Positions 33,130-59,477 of a stretch of 64,000 nt of DNA are shown here, piece after piece (the stretch's first letter is position 1; each line of letters starts with the position of its first letter). This DNA is from Glandiceps talaboti (taxonomy: Eukaryota > Hemichordata > Enteropneusta > Spengelidae), in contig NC_135553.1 in assembly GCF_964340395.1 (NCBI RefSeq), positions 21,872,949 to 21,936,948 of the forward strand. The letters are read 5' to 3'. The position numbers and the translations under genes were made by a program. The notes under the pieces are model-generated. The model saw only the letters and a list, made by a program, of their open reading frames with translations, searched no databases and had not been told where the DNA came from.

Positions 33130-35160
33130 ATTAGAATATAATGCTTAAAGTGTACATGCAAAGGTACATACTTTTTTTCGTGATTATGTTTATTTTGCCA
33201 TAAAAATAAAGAATGTCATCAGGATATAAATAACTGCCAATCAGAGAACCGTATTAGCGACAAGCACAAACAGAGGACAATAGCTAAATTTTCATGCATA
33301 TTCATCTTAAGGAGGGGCTTGTAAAAATAACCACCAATGCGTTAACTAAAATGTGTGAATGACAACGTCTACACACTCATCAAACACTACCATAAACTGA
33401 TAAGACATAGTAATGACATAAATGTGTTTGTCAACACCTGCATGCAGAGATTGAATATATTAAAGTATATATATATGCATATGTGGCCCAACCCACCGCT
33501 TATCGTAATCTCAATGGAATGTCCGGTCTGAAAATGACATTCGCTAGACTGTTCGGGCAAGCCCTCACATGCGAACTTCGTTCGCTTATAGTTATAGCAT
33601 AGCAGCAAGACTAGTCCTAGTGAAGCCGCGTTGTTTACATAAAGCGAAGGCTGTTATCAGCGTCCTTTGTTGACATAACTATTCAATTGGTGGAAAACAG
33701 CTCCTGCAGACAATGTAATCGAAACGAAAATTATCTAATATTTCCATACCCATCAAGCATACAGAGATTGAACGAGAATGGCTTCAAGAGTTCCCATGAT
33801 ATTCTCTCAAGTTGTTCAAATGTAGCATGTGTCGTAACAGTACATTCGATCTACATGTATGACCATTCAAAATCTTCGCGAAAGTAGACCTACAAATTCG
33901 TTAGAGCAGAACGTTTTTGTTGGATAACCATCCCTCTTGAAAGCTATGTGTACACGTACCTTTATTTCATTTTTTACTGCGTTCATTACCATCCACACAG
34001 TGACATGAAGTGGTTTCATCTTCTTTCAAAGCAGGGCCCATGTTCACTGAAGCCGGCCGTACTGTGGTGTATTGTGTATTGTCTCCGACCATTTTGTTTG
34101 AGTTTTTTATGGATAGACATGTCTTACGTTGTGGAAGTTGACGTGAAGCTTAGTGCTGACTGTACTTTGCTGTGTCCATCCACTTTTGACATGTGATTGG
34201 CATGACACAGTAACTGTTCAGGTAGACAAAACAATGGAAACAAAAATAGCAACATTATAATGAGCGTTGCATCTTTTTACTCTGATGATATGATTCCGAC
34301 GATGTACACGTGATGTATCACGATGAAAACGATCGACTCCCAGCAACATGGAAATCAAAACATACAATCGGACTATGCATTGTTTAAAAATGCTATCGTA
34401 GTGAAAATATTTTATGAAGCTAACTTGCTTTCTTGAAAACATCATTTCAAATTATTTTATTTGTCTTCCTTTTTTCGCTTTGACCATGGATGGCTACACA
34501 GGTGGCGTGGAGATCCCCGGCCCCGGTAACATTTACCGGCTTTCACTGTATGGCGTCACTATCCAGTTTTTACGTGATTTCAACTGCCTTCACCCATTAT
34601 TACCTACTCAGTTATATCACTCGGAAATGTGTGTAGGGTGATCGTTTCACTGCGTTGCTACCGACAAAACACCAAGGAACCATGGCCATTGTTGTCGGAA
34701 GACTAAACTGGTTCACCACAATATGTACAGTTACAGAATTAGTAATTCATAAGTAAACATTACACAAAGGCTTAGAAGGCTTTTGTAACATGTGGGACCT
34801 CGACACCTTTCGAGAGCTGGTTGATGTGTAGTCTTGCTGCTAGACGTTCGGGCTTTCTTTCGATGCTATAAAACTATAAGCGAACGAAGTTCGCATGTGA
34901 GGGCTTGCCCGATGTTCCATCCTCGATAGCGTTGTTCGGCTGTGTGTCGTATTTAATCGGAAGAACATCCGAGGGCTAGCTGATAGACTAGTTGATGTGC
35001 CGAAGTTAGTCGAAGCACAGGAGATTAAGGGGGCAAGTATTTTTGCGACTTTCTTACCAATGCGCGCAATATTTAGAGGTATGAATGCAATTTCATTTAT
35101 TTTAATGGCAAAATAAACATAATTACGAAAAAAAAATTATCAACCTTTGCATGTACAATG
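33130..35160. mobile_element. About 2-kb inverted-repeat element
   Basis: Outer arms 33130-33206 and 35085-35160 (TGTACATGCAAAGGT, AATTATGTTTATTTTGCCAT) and inner arms 33554-33602 and 34862-34911 (CGGGCAAGCCCTCACATGCG, AACTTCGTTCGCTTATAGTT) face each other. The interior has no recognisable transposase or gene; frames are under about 85 codons. Confidence 0.75.
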
Positions 35161-35167
35161 AAATCTG

Positions 35168-35543
35168 TGACGTGTTTTACTGGCCTAAATAGGCATCAGA
35201 GATCTTATTTGTAAGGAGACAGCCCAACAACCCAACCCAACCCCACTGAAAACCGAAAAGTAGCATTGGAACATTGTGTTTGCCGTACAAAGGGTATTGT
35301 CGTAACGCATACACCTATTCCTCTATATTCGAAGATGCTGATCGTTACATTCAGTGTTCACTCAGATTCTATATTTTCTTCTTTTTTTCCATGTGCGTTT
35401 TGTTTAATAATTTAATATTGGAATGATGATTCACTGATCTAAGTGCTTCACAGATGTTCATGTATTATGCCGAATACTTCAAAGGGAAGCCAGACATCTG
35501 TTCACCTGGTATTTTACATGTAACGATACAGTACTTTTCATGA
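35168..35543 (+). repeat. Direct repeat B (partner 32133-32520)
   Basis: A second copy of the 32,133 repeat, with a shorter (CCCAA)n run and scattered substitutions. Confidence 0.85.
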
Positions 35544-36733
35544 TACATTTGTTGAAGTAGTTTGCTGTGTTGCAACTGTGCTAAACATCTGTATGTTCTA
35601 GAAATCTGTCTACAAGGTACGTACATGCTATTACATTATTAAATGTTGCTTGAATATGTATCATTGATTTTAATGTCTTAAAACCATGTCGTGCTGTATT
35701 CTGGATTGTAGCTGGTTGTATGTCATTGAATCTGGTAAAACGAGACATATCAATTTCCCCAAAAAACAAAACCAGTGGCCCTCATTAATTCGAAAACAGT
35801 ATAACTTCATGATCTCATTTCCCGTTATGTCATTATGATATCCACTCCTTCTAATCATAAGAATTAAGAGCTCTACGTTTGACTTAGCTTGTAGACCAGG
35901 CCAAATAAAATTATTACTGTTCATGAATCATACAGTGCAAAGCGAGTGTCACATTAAAAGAGCCACACCTTAATAATGAAATGAGTGACCATATGGATGA
36001 GAAGTGTGACATTTCAAATATTTATTAAATATACTGTGTTTTGCCACTTTTCCCTCTAAAATTGTAAACATTTAAACTTACACGGAAAATACGTGACAAT
36101 TATTAAATTCATTAAGACAAATTAATCCACAGACTAATTAAATAATACATAGATCCAATGAAATTCTATAAATAGGTCAATCTCAGTAATGATATTTTGG
36201 TTTTTTCTGTGGTACAGGAATTCAACATTATCAGAGCCCCTTGCAAATATCTAGCGATCGGACCTTTAAACCCCTGAATGTGCCATATTCATCTATTTTG
36301 AACAGGCCTTCTGATTTTGATAAGTATATTTGCATGATATGAACCATCTGCATAATTTTTCATTCTCTACTTTTTCGTTCGTGTTTTTCCATCCACTATT
36401 TATCAAAAAGGTAGTGCTCTCATGTGTGTTATCTTGATCCAGATTACGAGCACATTTTACAAACCAAAAGCGTGAAAATGGAAAGGGTATTCGATGGTAT
36501 AAAAGTATCAAGGAAAAGTAGAGTGCCGTTTGAGCCGCATAGGTCCTAATGTTGACATTAAGCTGTGTCTTTGCTACTTGTAAAATCTATATTAAACAAA
36601 GTAGATCACGACCGTGTTTGTAACTAATTATTTGTAAAAATTAAATTTTGAAATTTATGTAAACGATGTTATTGTAGGTACAGGAAGTTATATGTAAATA
36701 AAATGTGCAAAAACAAGTTACCATTACGTCATG
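35544..36733. other. Intergenic stretch upstream of the lectin gene
   Basis: AT-rich, with a partial copy of the 20414-20769 MITE end (about 35985-36010, GTGACCATATGGATGAG). No gene is seen. Confidence 0.5.
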
Positions 36734-36998
36734 TATTTAAAGCTTACAGTCTGCACATTTATCAGTTGCTGATCCCCGAAACGTCACAATGCATAAATAA
36801 GTTGATCAGAAGTGGTGTCCAGTTGTTACAAATCACTTCCTGTATGGGGAACAGAGACACACACGTTGGATACAGGGAAATCTCTGGTTGGATACTATTA
36901 GATAGAAAATTCATACACAGATACTGTGATATGATTACAGCTGGCGTTCTTGTGTTTTACAGTGTGACGAATTCACTCCATGCTTGGAATATCGTAAA
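36734..36998 (+). promoter_or_regulatory. Candidate core promoter and leader of the lectin receptor gene
   Basis: A TATTTAAA box (36734-36741) lies about 30 bp before an initiator-like TCAGT (A at 36764), the normal spacing for a focused metazoan promoter. The following leader of about 235 nt contains upstream ATGs, one opening a frame that overlaps the signal-peptide start. No transcript evidence is available. Confidence 0.45.
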
Positions 36999-51552
<14,554 letters not shown>

Positions 51553-52360
51553 CAGGAACGCAAACGAAGAGAATATGACGTCATCTGAACTCTTAAATTC
51601 CGGCCTATTCTCTTAATGTAATTTGCTGCAACTATCACAATGACACATCATAGAATATTTTTGAACAATTTACCTTCGTTTATTTCAGATTGCTTGTTCT
51701 GCATATGTTATTCGAAGTTAATACCAAAGCATCTGTTCGCCCACACACGGGCATTGCTGATTATTATTACTAGAATCCTGGACCACGTGACACTAGAGAT
51801 CATAATTTATCCGTCTTTAATATTTCAAGAGCAAAGTAAAGACTTGCAGTATTATAGAAGGGCACTCACTATGCATATGAGAGGTTTACTGTCGAGTCAA
51901 GCACTATATATTGAAAAGTGCCTCCACTCCGTAGTCTGTAAGGTACGCCATGACCGGGCGACCTCACACATCGGTCAGCCCCTCTCGAACGAACGTCGGG
52001 AAAGATGATGCCAGCAAAGGGCGGAGCGACATGATGTATCTTACAGTCTACATTTTGTATCGCTTCAAAAAGCCTTGATTGACAAATCATTTTAACTGAT
52101 AAAAGGCATGGTAGCTGTTACCGTATACTTCAGTTGATGTGACATTACATTTGTATGTAAAGTGGTCTTAGAGAGCATCAAAATATTTTTTTTAGATGCA
52201 ATGTGAATAGAATTGAAAATTACAAAAAAAAAACTTTTTTCTTCTAACCTCCCAGGATGAACTTAGTACATGCCGATCACGTCATCATTCAGCCAATATT
52301 AATATTGTTACATTTGCAAAGACAGTGCTGAGAGATACGACTATAAGTCCGACTCAAACT
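51553..52360. other. 3' flank of the lectin gene
   Basis: About 0.8 kb with no second gene recognised. I found no convincing AATAAA signal close to the stop, so the 3' untranslated end is undefined. Confidence 0.45.
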
Positions 52361-52365
52361 AAACA

Positions 52366-52370
52366 ACAAC

Positions 52371-52420
<50 letters not shown>

Positions 52421-52476
52421 TACATACATACATACATACATACATACATACACACACATACATACATATACATACA

Positions 52477-52510
<34 letters not shown>

Positions 52511-52538
52511 CATACACACCGTGCCACACACACACACA
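52366..52538. repeat. (CA)n(CATA)n microsatellite
   Basis: CA repeats then TACA/CATA tetramers, ending in a second short CA run next to the CACGTGGCATATATATTCAC start of the duplicated block. Confidence 0.93.
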
Positions 52539-52896
52539 CGTGGCATATATATTCACGTCTTACTCGAAACTTATTTTGTCAATAGTTCCTATAAAATGTG
52601 AAAAGAGACACACACAAGTTTATTTGTACAATATTTGTAACACCTGCAGGTGTATTTAATAAATTCAAGAATGTATATACACTATTATATAATTGAATAC
52701 AGCGAAGCCAAACGTTTGCATTCGAACACAAGTTTATATGCACACCTTCCATCACAGTGGTGCATTCCATCATGATCGTGATTGCCAAGTTCAAAGTGAC
52801 AACGCCAAATAATATAGGAGTCCTAAGATCGAAATTAAGATATCGCTGGACTTCAATTCATCAGTCAGCAAAACGTATGTGGTCCGTGTATCCAAG

Positions 52897-53581
52897 TTAA
52901 ATTGTTCCTGCTCTCCTCATTCTCTTGTGCCGTATTTGGCGCTGTTTTCTTGTTTTCTTCGACTTCTTAACTCTATGAAAGTGGATTTCTTCTCTCATAT
53001 CCACTGTTCTGACGAGTTCGTCGCTGTTGAAAGTTTCGAAAACACTGAAAATAAAATAAAAACATAATTTCCTGAGAAAATGTAAATGACACAAAACTAA
53101 CAAAGGGCGGGAAAGTGCAATCTTGTGCATTGTGTTCAGAAAACTATATTCGTCATCACAAATGCTACAGTTCGAATTGTCAAAAGATCATCATAGCAGA
53201 AAGAACGCGTTCCATTTACCGTCGCTAAGGAGCAGCGTCATCAATAAACGAAAACAAGTGCTCGTAACATATGTTTTCTTAGTACCTTGGTTTCTCTTTC
53301 TCCTCTTGGGTGAACAATATTTCCTGTGCAGCAGCAGTTTTAGGAGCCTCTGGCTTCTTCGTGACGCTTGCAGTAACGACTGTTACAGTAGTAGTAGTGT
53401 CACTTTTAGCCAGCCATGTCGGATTCACGACTTGTTCACTTCTACTTGCATGTACTCTGTTTACGTATTTGTACATCGTTCTCGCCGACCTGTATTTCGG
53501 CTTCTTGACCTTAATCTTACAATACCGTGCGAACGGTAAACACAAGAGTGAAGTGAGTAACTTCAGCAGTGTACAAAACAT
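52897..53581 (-). CDS. Small duplicated gene, copy 1 (unrecognised, 147 aa)
   Basis: Two exons on the minus strand: 53581-53286 (ATG to CCAAG|GTACTA, phase 2) and 53044-52897 (TTTTCAG acceptor to TAA). The product starts MFCTLLKLLTSLLCLPFARY, which looks like a signal peptide or membrane anchor. Next come a basic segment (IKVKKPKYRSARTMYKYVNR), a Thr/Val-rich stretch, a KEKPS linker and a very basic C-terminus (HRVKKSKKTRKQRQIRHKRM). I do not recognise the family. The second copy at 57256-57943 keeps frame with a 3-nt insertion and a few substitutions, which supports coding. A consensus TATA box lies upstream. It could be a secreted basic peptide precursor or a mitochondrial or nuclear protein. 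Confidence 0.62.
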
Positions 53582-53690
53582 GCTGACTGGTATACAAACA
53601 AAGTTCCTCTGATAGTATGGTAGAAAGTTAGCAGGTTACCACTATTGACGACCACAGTAAGCGATGTGCACTGATAGAAAATCAGAGACA

Positions 53691-53725
53691 AAGTGACACG
53701 ATTTCACGCGTCATAGATTTTTATA
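53691..53725 (-). promoter_or_regulatory. TATA box and initiator, small gene copy 1
   Basis: TATAAAAA (53725-53718, minus strand) is followed 31 bp later by TCACTTT centred on 53694. The ATG is about 113 nt downstream. The same arrangement is kept in copy 2. Confidence 0.6.
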
Positions 53726-54557
53726 CCGAATGGATAGAACATGTTGTGATGCGGGGACGCGCGGATCGTATGCGCCAATGGTGTGCCTGTTCTCAACATT
53801 CAGTGCGCCATCTACGTTAGAGATTTTGGAAAAACTTGTTTTTGTTTTAGAATGAAGCGTCACCGACGACGATTTAGACCAGAGGAAAGAGCACGGTTTC
53901 AAATACAATGAAAGTGGTCACATAAATTTTTTTCTGGAGTTACAATTTACAGTCTAGGATTTGGTGGGATCAATACAAAATTAAAACCAGGTGTTTTGTT
54001 TTTCCGTCAAATTTCTGTCAACTGTTTTGAAAGTGTTTTATTTTAGTGGGAATGTTCCTGATAGGAAGAGTTATTGTGATGGCTGATTATTGGAATAAAG
54101 GTGGAAATGTTCAAGAATGTCAAGCAAGCAATATACCTAACCGTAAGTGTTCAATGCCATAAATGGTCACATTTTATGGTTCAGAAATACTAGCATGGAT
54201 GGGTGACTTGATAATATACTTCTCCATACTAATAGTCCTAGGGAGGGTTATTCTAGGACAACGCGAAAGGGTATAGTCGATCACAAGTGACTAAAGCCAA
54301 TACAATCACACCAGATACCCACAGGATCCTAGGACAGGACTACACCATTATACTGTGAAAGACCTTTGGAGTATGGGGGCAGTAGTTACTATGGTAAAGA
54401 ATGTGAATATAGTACTAGTAGTTCAACATAGATTCTTTTCGACAGACTAGACAAGATCAGTAAGAAGAGTGTCGTTCACTTTGTTCTTATATGAAGAATG
54501 TTGATCAGACGTTTGTTTGATTACTCTATCGAACTACAATCGATCACTTGTGAGCTA

Positions 54558-55164
54558 TTATTCTATTCTAGGATGATAATATTCTATTCTATGGTGATAT
54601 TATTCTATTCTAGGGTGATATTATTCTATTCTAGGATGATAATATTCTATTCTAGGATGATATTATTCTATTCTATGGTGATATTATTCTATTCAAGGGT
54701 GATATTATTCTATTCTATGGTGATATTATTCTATTCTATGGTGATATTATTCTATTCAAGGGTGATATTATTCTATTCTAGGGTGATAATATTCTATTCT
54801 AGGGTGATATTATTCTATTCTAGGGTGATATTATTCTATTCAAGGGTGATATTATTCTATTCTAGGGTGATATTATTCTATTCTATGGTGATATTATTCT
54901 ATTCTAGGATGATAATATTCTATTCTATGGTGATATTATTCTATTCTAGGGTGATATTATTCTATTCAAGGGTGATATTATTCTATTCTAGGATGATAAT
55001 ATTCTATTCTATGGTGATATTATTCTATTCAAGGGTGATATTATTCTATTCTAGGGTGATAATATTCTATTCTAGGGTGATATTATTCTATTCTAGGGTG
55101 ATATTATTCTATTCTAGGGTGATATTATTCTATTCTATGGTGATATTATTCTATTCTAGGGTGA
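54558..55164. repeat. 21-bp minisatellite, block 1
   Basis: The unit is GGTGATATTATTCTATTCTAG with GG/GA/TG and TTATT/ATAAT variants, about 29 copies. The period is divisible by three and free of stops in one frame, producing a spurious FYSRVIL-type frame. Confidence 0.95.
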
Positions 55165-55365
55165 TCATAATACAAAATACTGACGTTATTACGTATTTAT
55201 GAATATCTAAAAAATAACCGTCACCAGTGATTGCATCGGAAAACACCATTTAGGGAACCGTCAAAATTTATGACCGGGGGTTCGGTGGAATAGGAGGAGG
55301 GTCACTCAAAAATGGGGAGTGAAAGCTAAGGGGCGTTACTCAAAAACTGGGGAGTTAAACACACA
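55165..55365 (+). repeat. Spacer segment duplicated at 56630-56895
   Basis: Sequence from CATAATACAAAATACTGACG to AAAAACTGGGGAGTTAAA is repeated almost identically after minisatellite block 2, defining the duplication unit. Confidence 0.85.
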
Positions 55366-55822
55366 CACACACGTGGCATATATATTCACATCTGACTCGA
55401 AACTTATTTTGTTAATAGTTCCTGTAAAATGTGAAAAGAGACACACACAAGTTTACTTGTACAGTATTTGTAACACCTACAGGTGTATTTAATAAATTCA
55501 AGAATGTATATACACTATTATATAATTGAATACAGCGAAGCCAAACGTTTGCATTCGAACACAAGTTTATATGCACACCTTCCATCACAGTGGTGCATTC
55601 CATCATGATCGTGATTGCCAAGTTCAAAGTGACAACGCCAAATAATATAGGAGTCCTAAGATCGAAATTAAGATATCGCTGGACTTCAATTCATCAGTCA
55701 GCAAAACGTATGTGGTCCGTGTATCCAAGTTAAATTTTTCCTGCTCTCCTCATTCTCTTGTGCCGTATTTGGCGCTGTTTTCTTGTTTTCTTCGACTTCT
55801 TAACTCTATGAAAGTGGATTTC
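55366..55822 (-). pseudogene. Truncated remnant of the small duplicated gene
   Basis: It matches the 3' flank and the end of exon 2 of copies 1 and 2 (stop at 55730-55732), then breaks off at GAAAGTGGATTTC (55822), where minisatellite block 2 begins. Exon 1, the promoter and the first part of exon 2 are missing. Confidence 0.85.
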
Positions 55823-56636
55823 AGGATGATAATATTCTATTCTAGGATGATAATATTCTATTCTATGGTGATATTATTCTATTCTAGGGTGATATTATTC
55901 TATTCTAGGGTGATATTATTCTATTCTAGGTGATATTCTATTCTAGGGTGATATTATTCTATTCTAGGATGATAATATTCTATTCTATGGTGATATTATT
56001 CTATTCAAGGGTGATATTATTCTATTCTAGGGTGATATTATTCTATTCTAGGGTGATATTATTCTATTCAAGGGTGATATTATTCTATTCTAGGGTGATA
56101 TTATTCTATTCTATGGTGATATTATTCTATTCTAGGATGATATTCTATTCTATGGTGATATTATTCTATTCAAGGGTGATATTATTCTATTCTAGGGTGA
56201 TATTATTCTATTCTATGGTGATATTATTCTATTCTAGGATGATAATATTCTATTCTATGGTGATATTATTCTATTCTAGGGTGATATTATTCTATTCAAG
56301 GGTGATATTATTCTATTCTAGGATGATAATATTCTATTCTATGGTGATATTATTCTATTCAAGGGTGATATTATTCTATTCTAGGGTGATAATATTCTAT
56401 TCTAGGGTGATATTATTCTATTCTAGGGTGATATTATTCTATTCTATGGTGATATTATTCTATTCTAGGTGATATTCTATTCTAGGGTGATATTATTCTA
56501 TTCTAGGGTGATATTATTCTATTCTATGGTGATGATATTCTATTCTAGGGTGATATTATTCTATTCTAGGGTGATATTATTCTATTCTAGGGTGATATTA
56601 TTCTATTCTATGGTGATATTATTCTATTCTAGGGTG
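55823..56636. repeat. 21-bp minisatellite, block 2
   Basis: About 38 copies of the same unit as 54558-55164, with a few 15-18-bp short units (for example 55928, 56139, 56466) that break the frame. Confidence 0.95.
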
Positions 56637-57255
56637 ATCATAATACAAAATACTGACGTTATTACGTATTTATGAATATCTAAAAAATAACCGTCACCAG
56701 TGATTGCATCGGAAAACACCATTTAGGGAACCGTCAAAATTTATGACCGGGGGTTCGGTGGAATAGGAGGAGGGTCACTCAAAAATGGGGAGTGAAAGCT
56801 AAGGGGTGTTACTCAAAAACTGGGGAGTTAAAGGGGGTGGCTACTCAAAATTGTTACTACCCACCCGCGCGCGCGCGCACACACACACACACACACACGT
56901 GGCATATATATTCACATCTGACTCGAAACTTATTTTGTTAATAGTTCCTGTAAAATGTGAAAAGAGACACACACAAGTTTACTTGTACAGTATTTGTAAT
57001 ACCTACAGGTGTATTTAATAAATTCAAGAATGTATATACACTATTATATAATTGAATACAGCGAAGCCAAACGTTTGCATTCGAACACAAGTTTATATGC
57101 ACACCTTCCATCACAGTGGTGCATTCCATCATGATCGTGATTGCCAAGTTCAAAGTGACAACGCCAAATAATATAGGAGTCCTAAGATCGAAATTAAGAT
57201 ATCGCTGGACTTCAATTCGTCAGTCAGCAAAACGTATGGGGTCCGGGTATCCAAG

Positions 57256-57943
57256 TTAAATTTTTCCTGCTCTCCTCATTCTCTTGTGCCGTATTTGGCG
57301 CTGTTTTCTTGTTTTCTTCGACTTCTTAACTCTATGAAAGTGGATTTCTTCTCTCATATCCACTGTTCTGACGAGTTCGTCGCTGTTGAAAGTTTCGAAA
57401 ACACTGAAAATAAAATAAAAACATAATTTCCTGAGAAAATGTCAATGACACGAAACTAACAACGGACGGGAAAGTGCAATCGTGTGTATTGTGTTTAGAA
57501 AACTATATTCGTCATCAAAAATGCTACAGTTCGAATTGTCAAAAGATCATCATAGCAGAAAGAACGCGTTCCATTTACCGTCGCTAAGGAGCAGCGTCAT
57601 CAAAAAACGAAAACAAGTGCTAGTAACATATATTTTCTTAGTACCTTGGTTTCTCTTTCTCGTCTGGGGTGAACGATTTTTCCTGTGCAGCAGCAGTTTT
57701 AGGACCTTCTGGCTTCTTCGTGACGCCTGCAGTAACGACTGTTACAGTAGTGCTAATAGTGTCACTTTTAGCCAGCCATGTCGGATTCACGACTTGTTCA
57801 CTTCTACTTGCATGTACTCTGTTTACGTATTTGTACATCGTTCTCGCCGACCTGTATTTCGGCTTCTTGACCTTAATCTTACAATACCGTGCGAACGGTA
57901 AACACAAGAGTGAAGTGAGTAACTTCAGCAGTGTACAAAACAT
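57256..57943 (-). CDS. Small duplicated gene, copy 2 (unrecognised, 148 aa)
   Basis: Exons 57943-57645 and 57403-57256, same splice sites as copy 1. Relative to copy 1 it has one extra codon in the Thr-rich stretch (SDTISTT for SDTTTT), a few substitutions around AAAQEKSFTPDEKE, and Lys for Thr near the C-terminus (AGKI). The frame is intact with a signal-peptide-like start and a basic C-terminus, so both copies may be functional. The 3' flank contains a 71-codon minus frame (57153-56938) kept in all three copies; I treat it as untranslated sequence. Confidence 0.62.
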
Positions 57944-58055
57944 GCTGACTGGTATCCAAACAAAGTTCCTCTGATAGTATGGTAGAAAGTTAGCAGGTTA
58001 CCACTATTGACGACCACAGTAAGCGATGTGCACTGATAGAAAATCAGAGACAAAG

Positions 58056-58087
58056 TGATACGATTTCACGCGTCATAGATTTTTATA
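58056..58087 (-). promoter_or_regulatory. TATA box and initiator, small gene copy 2
   Basis: TATAAAAA (58087-58080, minus) sits 31 bp before TCACTTT (A at 58056), identical in layout to copy 1. Confidence 0.6.
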
Positions 58088-58099
58088 CCGAATGGATAG

Positions 58100-59193
58100 A
58101 ACATGTTGTGATGCGGGGACGCGCGGATCGTATGCGCCAATGGTGTGCCTGTTCTCAACATCCAGTGCGCCATCTACGTTAGAGATTTTGGAAAAACTTG
58201 TTTTTGTTTTAGAATGAAGCGTCACCAACGACGATTTAGACTAGAGGAAGCAGCACGGTTTCCAATACAATGAAAGTGGTCACATAAAAAATGTTCTAGA
58301 GTTACAATTTACAGTCTAGGATTTGGCGGGATCAATACAAACAAAACAGATACATGCTGAATTAAAACCAGATGTTTTGTTTTTCCGTCAACTTTCTGTC
58401 AACTGTTTTGAAAGTGGTTTGTTTAGTGGGAATGTTCCTGACAGGAAGAGTTATTGTGATGACTGATTGTTGAAATAACAGTGGAAATGTTCAACAATGT
58501 CAAGCAAGCAATATACCTAACCATAAGTAGCAGGGATGGATGACTTGATAATATACTTCTCCACACTAATCGTCCTAGGGAGGGTAATTCTAGGACAACA
58601 CGAAAGTGTAGTGGATCACAAGTGACTAAAGCCAATACAATCACACCAGATACCCACAGGATTCCACCATTATACTGTGAAAGACCTTTGGAGTATGGGG
58701 ACAGTAGTTACTATGGTAAAGAATGTAAATATAGTAGTACAAGTAGTTCAACATAGATTCTTTTCGCAGACTAGACAAGATCAGTAAGAAGAGTGTTGTT
58801 CAGTTTGACTGTCGAACAACGCAGATTTTCCCCAGGTACTCCAGTTTCCTCCTGCATTAACACTGAATCCATGAGAGATGGCCGTCGCTGACTTCTTGGG
58901 AGACAAGTGTTTATATGCTTAAAGAACTATCCAGTATAAATTATTATTATTATTATTATTAATACTTGATGTGGGGTGGGAAGGTAATTACCAACTACAC
59001 TTTAAGTATAACATACTGTCACAGTATTCTACACATTGATTCTGAAAACTGGCAATTATAACCACAGACTGAACAGTAAATCAATGTTCCTAGTTTCAAA
59101 AGGTTACACACACACACACACACACACACACAAATCTATTCATTCAACGCATGACAATCAACACCACAGAACTGTTCTATTGAATGTGTAGAT
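58100..59193. other. Flank of small gene copy 2 and RPS9 3' flank
   Basis: 58090-58790 duplicates the upstream flank of copy 1 (53720-54480). Microsatellites (ATT)n at 58938-58961 and (CA)n at 59107-59132 follow. No further gene is seen. Confidence 0.6.
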
Positions 59194-59199
59194 TTTATT
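59194..59199 (-). terminator. RPS9: RPS9 polyadenylation signal
   Basis: AATAAA on the minus strand about 104 nt after the RPS9 stop codon. Confidence 0.7.
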
Positions 59200-59302
59200 A
59201 ACACTTCTTAAAATTTCATCTCATTTGTTGGAATGAAACACATCGATGTATTTCAGACTAAAACTGTTTGTGGGTGTCATTGGACATTGTAGGCAATACA
59301 TT

Positions 59303-59477
59303 TTAATCTTCCTCTTCTTCTTCGACATCACCACCACCCTGGGCCTTTCTCATGTTCTTTCTCTTGACACGGCCTGGACGTCCACCACCATAGGATGATC
59401 TCAGTGAGAAATCAATGTGCTTCTGTGAGTCCAGACGTACTACAAATGATGGGATGTTCACGACTTGTTTGCGTACA
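59303..59477 (-). CDS. RPS9: RPS9 exon 4 (stop exon)
   Basis: [40 protein letters not shown], then an acidic Glu-rich tail ending EEEED and TAA. Acceptor TTGCAG. Confidence 0.97.

Noticed and set aside
52579-52794. 71-codon minus frame present three times (also 55412-55627 and 56938-57153)
   Set aside because: It lies in the duplicated 3' flank of the small gene. Identity follows from recent duplication; no separate promoter or splice support.
53123-53612. Plus-strand frames opposite the small gene (and 57482-57974)
   Set aside because: Shadow frames antisense to exon 1; the minus-strand model has promoter, splice sites and frame-preserving differences.
54498-56675. Plus-strand FYSRVIL-type repeat frames
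   Set aside because: An artefact of the 21-bp minisatellite; the frame breaks wherever a short unit occurs.
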